A DNA stretch of 17,837 bases from Candidatus Sulfotelmatobacter sp. GTDB taxonomy: Bacteria; Acidobacteriota; Terriglobia; Terriglobales; Acidobacteriaceae. A program made the translations under genes and the position numbers. Under the pieces are notes generated by a model. It did no database searches. It saw only the letters and a program-made list of their open reading frames with translations, and had not been told where the DNA came from. The stretch is from assembly GCA_030037515.1 (NCBI GenBank), contig JASHRE010000490.1, positions 1-17,837 on the forward strand, in the 5' to 3' direction. Below, in pieces: positions 14,196 through 17,837 of this stretch. How positions within the stretch are numbered: the first letter of the stretch is position 1; the number at the start of each line of letters is the position of its first letter.

Positions 14196-14621
14196 CTATT
14201 TTTCGTCCCGCGTCACCCGGATCCACTGCTCCATCTGATCCAGATATTCGGCGAGCGCGTGGCGGCCGCTTGGAGTGAGCCGATACTCGGTCCGCGGAAC
14301 CCGCCCTTCAAAAAACTTCACACACGAAATGTATTGTGCTTCTTCCAGCTTGCGCGCGTGCACGCTGAGATTGCCGTCTGTGGTTTTGAGCACCCGCTTG
14401 AGGTCGTTGAAGCTGAGCGAGTCGTTCGTGGCCAGGGCGCTGACAATTCCCAAACGGATGCGTTCGTGAATGAGCCGGTCCAGTTCCGGTAATTCCAGCA
14501 AAGGAACGGGGGGTCGCGACCCCTCCGAGCGAATCGGACGCCGAAGCCGGCCCGCGCCGCTCCCAGAAATCCGCAGCTTGGATTTTTCATCCTTCAAGTG
14601 TGCCGGTACCGCTTTAGCCAC
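14196..14621 (-). CDS. Winged-helix transcriptional regulator (HTH_34-like)
   Basis: 141 aa. The DNA-binding core spans about 46-135: LDRLIHERIRLGIVSALA, LSFNDLKRVLKTTDGNLSVHARKLEEAQYI, then the wing FEGRVPRTEYRLTPSGRHALAEYLDQME. This is the MarR/ArsR-like family with the TTDGNLSVHxRKLE recognition helix. The GTG start overlaps the end of the upstream membrane-protein gene by 8 bp and has AAGGAGG 4 nt before it, so the two are translationally coupled. Family members usually lack the 45-residue basic N-terminal extension seen here. A TTG at 14501 would remove it but has no ribosome binding site. It probably controls its own operon; the ligand is unknown. Confidence 0.9.
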   Translation of the reverse strand: MAKAVPAHLKDEKSKLRISGSGAGRLRRPIRSEGSRPPVPLLELPELDRLIHERIRLGIVSALATNDSLSFNDLKRVLKTTDGNLSVHARKLEEAQYISCVKFFEGRVPRTEYRLTPSGRHALAEYLDQMEQWIRVTRDEK

Positions 14622-15174
14622 CGTGCCTCCTTGCGATCAGGAATCCGAAAGCAACATGCAGCCCGCCGAAGCCGGCCGCCAGAAACAAGTTTCCCCACGC
14701 GGCTGGCGCCAGCACCGCGAGTCCGCCGAGCAGCATGAAACAGATTCCCATGATCGGGACAATGGCCACCGAAAACGCGCCGCCAGTAATAATTCCCGCT
14801 CCGTAGAGCAGGAGCCAGGTCGCAGGCAGGGCGGAGTCGAGGCCGGCGCGGAACAACACAAAAGTGAGGAACGCTCCAGCCACCAGCGGTGGGGACAGGC
14901 TCAAGGCGACTTTTCGCGCCGGGCCGGAAAATAAGGGCAACCCGCGGCGGTTCGCCTTCCAGGTGCAGGACAGAAGTCCGACCGCCATCGCCAGAAGGCC
15001 TTCCGCGAGCCAAACTCGCAGCCACGCCGCCGCTGAGAGCTGATGCGCAGCCAGCGCCGCCGCCCCCAGCGCGGTCGCGCCCAGAATCATGTATCCCCAG
15101 CCTGAAACCGCGGTAAAGGCTGCGGAACGCTCCATCGTGTCACGAATGAACCGCAGATCGTCGGCGGGATTCAA
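14614..15174 (-). CDS. Six-helix membrane protein coupled to the regulator
   Basis: 186 aa from TTG 15174. A short soluble N-terminus (NPADDLRFIRDTMERSAAFTAVSG) precedes about six hydrophobic helices, including GYMILGATALGAAALAA, WLAEGLLAMAVGLLSCTW, LVAGAFLTFVLFRAGL, FSVAIVPIMGICFMLLGGLAVL and LFLAAGFGGLHVAFGFLIA. It ends inside the regulator start (TAA at 14614-14616). This pairing suggests the membrane protein sequesters, senses for, or is regulated by the winged-helix protein. The start is uncertain. The frame stays open upstream with a GTG at 15252 and a TTG at 15288, but the residues there look non-coding. TTG 15174 fits where the conserved-looking segment begins, though no clear ribosome binding site supports it. 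Confidence 0.72.
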   Translation of the reverse strand: MNPADDLRFIRDTMERSAAFTAVSGWGYMILGATALGAAALAAHQLSAAAWLRVWLAEGLLAMAVGLLSCTWKANRRGLPLFSGPARKVALSLSPPLVAGAFLTFVLFRAGLDSALPATWLLLYGAGIITGGAFSVAIVPIMGICFMLLGGLAVLAPAAWGNLFLAAGFGGLHVAFGFLIARRHGG

Positions 15175-15516
15175 AGCGGGCGCGTCCGTTCCAGAGGGTA
15201 TTGTCGCCGAACGATGCGCTCGGCGGATACGGTGTGGCCGGGGACCTTGCACGACACTAGAATACGGAAACAACGGCGCCGACGGCAAGTACTTTACAAT
15301 TCAAAGTCCAGTGCAGCCGCTGGCCAATTTTCACTTCAGCAGCCCAAACCCGCCTACACCATTCGTTATCCCCGGGTAAAACCTTGCCCCTCGCAATGGC
15401 AGGAGTGATGAACTTATTTCCGCTGCCGAAAACCCGCATGGGCCAGTACCACAGCCAGGATCGCGCGACCGCAATCAGCGCATCGCGAATGTCCAGTTCC
15501 ATCACGGGGAGGTATC
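15175..15516. other. Divergent intergenic region with one doubtful minus-strand frame
   Basis: This 342-bp stretch lies between the divergent membrane-protein genes. It probably carries the promoters of both. TATTCT on the minus strand near 15259-15264 could be a -10 for the leftward pair. No tRNA or terminator was seen. One short minus frame (listed separately) fills most of it. Confidence 0.4.
15257..15502 (-). CDS. Doubtful small open frame (81 aa)
   Basis: ATG 15502 to TAG, giving a protein rich in aromatic residues (ARSWLWYWPMRVFGSGNKF) with no recognised domain. The codon third positions are not strongly GC-biased, unlike the neighbouring genes, and CTCC on the minus strand near its start is only a fair ribosome binding site. 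It may be a real orphan or chance. Confidence 0.2.
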   Translation of the reverse strand: MELDIRDALIAVARSWLWYWPMRVFGSGNKFITPAIARGKVLPGDNEWCRRVWAAEVKIGQRLHWTLNCKVLAVGAVVSVF

Positions 15517-15750
15517 ATGAGAGGCATGGGCGACCTTGGCAGGCTTTTGATTACCGTGGGTGCCCTTCTGATTCTGGGTGGGGTTGTGCTCGTTGTACTG
15601 GGACGCGCTCACCTGCCGCTGGGCAAACTGCCCGGAGATATCATCTACCGCGGCAAGAACACGACGTTTTATTTCCCTCTGGCAACTTCCATCTTGCTGA
15701 GCGTGGTGCTTTCTCTGCTGCTGTACGTCGTCAGCCGATGGAGAAGATAA
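15517..15750 (+). CDS. DUF2905-family small membrane protein
   Basis: 77 aa. Two membrane helices (about 9-29, LLITVGALLILGGVVLVVLG; about 53-73, FPLATSILLSVVLSLLLYVV) flank the conserved loop LPLGKLPGDIIYRGKNTTFY, which defines DUF2905. The function of this widespread inner-membrane family is unknown. GGGGAGG at 15506-15512 lies 4 nt before ATG 15517 and supports that start over ATG 15526. The reductase gene follows after 28 bp on the same strand, so the two are probably co-transcribed. Confidence 0.93.
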   Translation: MRGMGDLGRLLITVGALLILGGVVLVVLGRAHLPLGKLPGDIIYRGKNTTFYFPLATSILLSVVLSLLLYVVSRWRR

Positions 15751-15778
15751 ACGCTTCGTTCCGGGCAAGGACTGCTGC

Positions 15779-16297
15779 ATGCGAAGAATTCGCTACCTCG
15801 TAGCCTCGAGCCTCGACGGATATATTGCCGGCCCAAACGGCGAAAGCGACTGGATTAGTCCCGACCCGGACGTCGATTTCCCCGCCATCTGGGCGCAATT
15901 TGACAGGGTGCTTATGGGCCGGAAGACCTACGAGGCCGCCATCCCTAGACTTGGTGAGAAGGCATTCGCCGGAGTCAACAGCATCGTTTTCTCGCGGACG
16001 ATCCATCGTCAAGACCACCCCGGTGTAACCGTCATTTCAGAGCTCAACGCCGATTGGGTGAAAGCCCTGAAAAATCAGAACGGGAAAGACATTTGGCTGT
16101 TTGGGGGGAGCGAACTGTTCCGATCGTTTCTGGACTTGGGTCACATCGACACCGTCGAGGTCAGCATAATTCCCGTGGTGTTGGGCGCAGGAGTGCCATT
16201 GCTAGCGCCGCCGTATCGCCCCAGCAAACTGAAGCTCTCGAGCAGCAGGATCTACCGCTCGGGCAGGGTCGCGCTCACATATGATATGGAGCGTTGA
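15779..16297 (+). CDS. Dihydrofolate reductase / RibD C-terminal-like oxidoreductase
   Basis: 172 aa, a single NADPH-binding reductase-fold domain. Family marks: RYLVASSLDGYIAGPNGESDW at the N-terminus (shown here as RYLVASSLDGYIAG plus PNGESDW), FDRVLMGRKTYE, IVFSRT, the nucleotide-binding DIWLFGGSELFRSFLD, and VEVSIIPVVLGAGVPLL. Proteins of this YwjB/YyaP-like group are usually annotated as DHFR-family proteins. Whether it reduces folate, a riboflavin intermediate or something else is not readable. AAGGA lies about 7 nt before the ATG. Confidence 0.92.
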   Translation: MRRIRYLVASSLDGYIAGPNGESDWISPDPDVDFPAIWAQFDRVLMGRKTYEAAIPRLGEKAFAGVNSIVFSRTIHRQDHPGVTVISELNADWVKALKNQNGKDIWLFGGSELFRSFLDLGHIDTVEVSIIPVVLGAGVPLLAPPYRPSKLKLSSSRIYRSGRVALTYDMER

Positions 16298-16300
16298 CAC

Positions 16301-16380
16301 GATTTCTCATCACAGAGCCACCGAGATAGAGAGCGGCGCTTCTTGGCCACGGTGACTCCGAGTCTCCGTGGCGAGAAATC
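16301..16380. repeat. 80-bp palindromic intergenic element
   Basis: GATTTCTC (16301-16308) and GAGAAATC (16373-16380) are perfect outer arms. GCCACGG (16346-16352) and CCGTGGC (16366-16372) form a nested hairpin. The filling is rich in CCACCGAGA/CCACGG-type words. The 45-bp gap at 4638-4682 has similar words (CCACCGAGA). It lies between convergent genes and may act as a terminator or be a dispersed repeat. Confidence 0.45.
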
Positions 16381-16406
16381 CCTTTTAAGCCGCCGGGATC
16401 AAAGTT

Positions 16407-17252
16407 CTATTCCGCGAGTACCGCGATCGATGCCGCATCGGCTGCGGGAATGACGGCATCGCCATCGAGCAGCAGGCATTTGCCCGCCTCAACGGCGAGA
16501 CAGGTCGCGCCGGCAGTGTGCATAATTTCAATCGTCTTCACGCCGATGACGGGAACGTCGAAGCGCATATCCTGATTCGGTTTCGCGACTTTCACGACAG
16601 TCAGGCCGCGGCTGAGAGTGGAAGCATCTCCGTGCAGCGAGCGCAAGATCGCGCCAGCGCGTTCGATGGTCGCATCGGTGCCTTCCATGGCTTCGACGGC
16701 GACGCAAGCGGACTCGGCAATGACGACCGTCTGTCCGACATCGAATTGCGCGAGCTGGCGGGCCACGGCGCGTCCGTATTCGGCGTTCTTGCGCTCCGGC
16801 TCGGTGGGCGACCGCTCGGTCAGCACGCCGGGTTTCACCAGAAGCGGTTCGAGAAGCCATGTTGAGTTCTCGAGCGTGATCCCTTCTTCGGCGAGAACCT
16901 TGGCAATTGCTCCGAGCAGCGAGTCCGTATTGCGAGTGGTTAGAGAGAGAAGAAGCTTAGCGAGCCGCCAGTCAGGACGGATGCTGGAGAAGATCTGCTT
17001 GTGTTTGACTTGTCCGGCCATGACGGCGCGGCGCACACCTTCGCCGTGGAAAGTATCGATGAGTTTGGAAAGTTCTCCCAGCGACAGCCAATGAACCGTG
17101 GCCGCGCCCCGCGATTCGATTTCGGGGAACGTTTCTTCTTTGATCGCAGCGACGACGACTTCGTATCCCTGCGCGAGCGCGGCATCGAGCACGAGAAAGG
17201 GGAACTTGCCATTGCCGGCGATGAGGCCGAGTTTTTTTGATTGAGCTGGCAT
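16407..17252 (-). CDS. lpxI: UDP-2,3-diacylglucosamine pyrophosphatase LpxI
   Basis: 281 aa. LpxI hydrolyses UDP-2,3-diacylglucosamine to lipid X and UMP in lipid A synthesis, replacing LpxH in many diderms, and acts at the inner membrane's cytoplasmic face. Hallmarks: KLGLIAGNGKFPFLVLDAA, VMAGQVKHKQIF, the linker TERSPTEPE, the C-terminal catalytic part VAVEAMEGTDATIERAG, VKVAKPNQDMRFDVPVIGVKTIE split as VKVAKPNQDMRFDVPV and IGVKTIE, and LAVEAGKCLLLDG. ATG 17252 is preferred; an in-frame GTG at 17258 and TTG at 17267 are alternatives, and none has a strong ribosome binding site. In many genomes lpxI follows lpxA and fabZ, but here no lpx gene is adjacent upstream within the window. Confidence 0.95.
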   Translation of the reverse strand: MPAQSKKLGLIAGNGKFPFLVLDAALAQGYEVVVAAIKEETFPEIESRGAATVHWLSLGELSKLIDTFHGEGVRRAVMAGQVKHKQIFSSIRPDWRLAKLLLSLTTRNTDSLLGAIAKVLAEEGITLENSTWLLEPLLVKPGVLTERSPTEPERKNAEYGRAVARQLAQFDVGQTVVIAESACVAVEAMEGTDATIERAGAILRSLHGDASTLSRGLTVVKVAKPNQDMRFDVPVIGVKTIEIMHTAGATCLAVEAGKCLLLDGDAVIPAADAASIAVLAE

Positions 17253-17837
17253 CAACACCGGGGCCAAAATGCAACCGGTGCCAGTCTAACATCCGGGACT
17301 GCAACGGGCGGGGGCAGTTCCGCCCCGGAAGTGAACGGCGGCAAAATTCCCACGTCTCCGCTACGAGTGCCTGTGCCAACCATTTCCTTCCAGTTGCCAA
17401 ATTGGAACTTGCTTTGCAGCAAGTCGCCCCACACTTCGCGGTGGAAGTTAAATCTCCTTTGATATTTCCGCATGGAGGCACTCTGCCAATTTTGCCAAGG
17501 AAGTTTGAGGTTAGTCCGTGAGCCTCGGTTTCAAACACGGTAAACAGTTTGGGGTAACACGAGTCGCCAGGCGACATTTTTACTTCTCGGGACTGCACAC
17601 ACTCACGTTCAAACCAATGGCACGATTAACTTGACGGGATCAGGGCAGCTTATGGCCGGCGGAAAGCACCGCGTCGCTCTTACGTGTTCGGCGCGGAGGG
17701 TCAGGTTTCCGAGTCCACCGATCGACTACGAGGGCTCAAATTACCAAGCGGTACGAGTCTGATTCCATGCCCGCACCATACGGACCTGAATGTTTCCAAT
17801 TCGACGACTAATTGCTAGGTTGTACCGCATTACGCTT
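17253..17837. other. 585-bp end of window without a convincing gene
   Basis: Frames here are short and composition is less GC-rich than the neighbours. No frame has a recognised domain or a good ribosome binding site. GGGGC/GCCCC makes a small hairpin at 17311-17326. A start-less frame of about 75 codons at 17544-17769 (with NGTINLTGSGQLMAGG) looks weakly protein-like and could be a gene remnant. The last 200 bases have stops in all frames inspected. Confidence 0.4.

Noticed and set aside
17600..17630. GTTCAAACC, resembling a tRNA T-loop
   Set aside because: The flanking bases do not form a T-stem or acceptor stem, and no anticodon arm is seen upstream.

Overview
The window looks like a chromosomal segment from a high-GC, diderm, heterotrophic bacterium, most likely an Acidobacteriota member (Terriglobia/Koribacter-like). 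This is inferred from the gene families, not from a marker gene. The outer membrane is implied by an OprB-type porin and by LpxI of lipid A synthesis. The style also fits: fused FecR/anti-sigma proteins, ABC-2 exporters with MAVYRRSYKPY-type permeases, and Ala/Pro-rich lipoproteins. No plasmid, phage, IS, CRISPR, rRNA or tRNA signal was seen.

Layout. (1) 3-356 is the 3' end of a phosphoketolase gene. (2) 482-7572 is a tight six-gene + strand operon: ECF sigma factor, a large zinc-finger anti-sigma/FecR membrane protein, then two ATPase-permease pairs of ABC-2 type. Four of the five junctions overlap by 4 bp (ATGA or GTGA), and a candidate ECF promoter lies directly before the first gene. (3) Convergent to it is hemL (7604-8917, -). 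(4) 8918-10149 is a regulatory-rich stretch. It holds a small terminated + transcript candidate, an RcnR/FrmR/CsoR-family regulator (-) with a clear operator/promoter, a 68-aa orphan protein with a structured leader, and three inverted repeats before a porin gene. (5) 10150-12636 (+) holds an OprB-family porin and a dimethylargininase/arginine-deiminase-like hydrolase. (6) 12788-15174 (-) holds a lipoprotein of unknown function and a translationally coupled membrane protein/winged-helix regulator pair. (7) 15517-16297 (+) holds a DUF2905 membrane protein and a DHFR/RibD-like reductase. (8) 16407-17252 (-) is lpxI, upstream of which 585 bases show no convincing gene.

How the genes may work together. 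The sigma/anti-sigma/ABC operon reads as an envelope-sensing regulon packed into one transcript. The membrane anti-sigma protein carries a cytoplasmic zinc-finger domain and a very large periplasmic FecR plus DUF3352-like region. The exporters downstream should be co-expressed with the sigma factor. One permease carries a BamE/SmpA-like domain in its first extracytoplasmic loop, which is unusual and suggests the exporter touches envelope or outer-membrane assembly. This operon is the best candidate in the window for an undescribed system. The other genes are mostly housekeeping (hemL, lpxI) or small stand-alone units.
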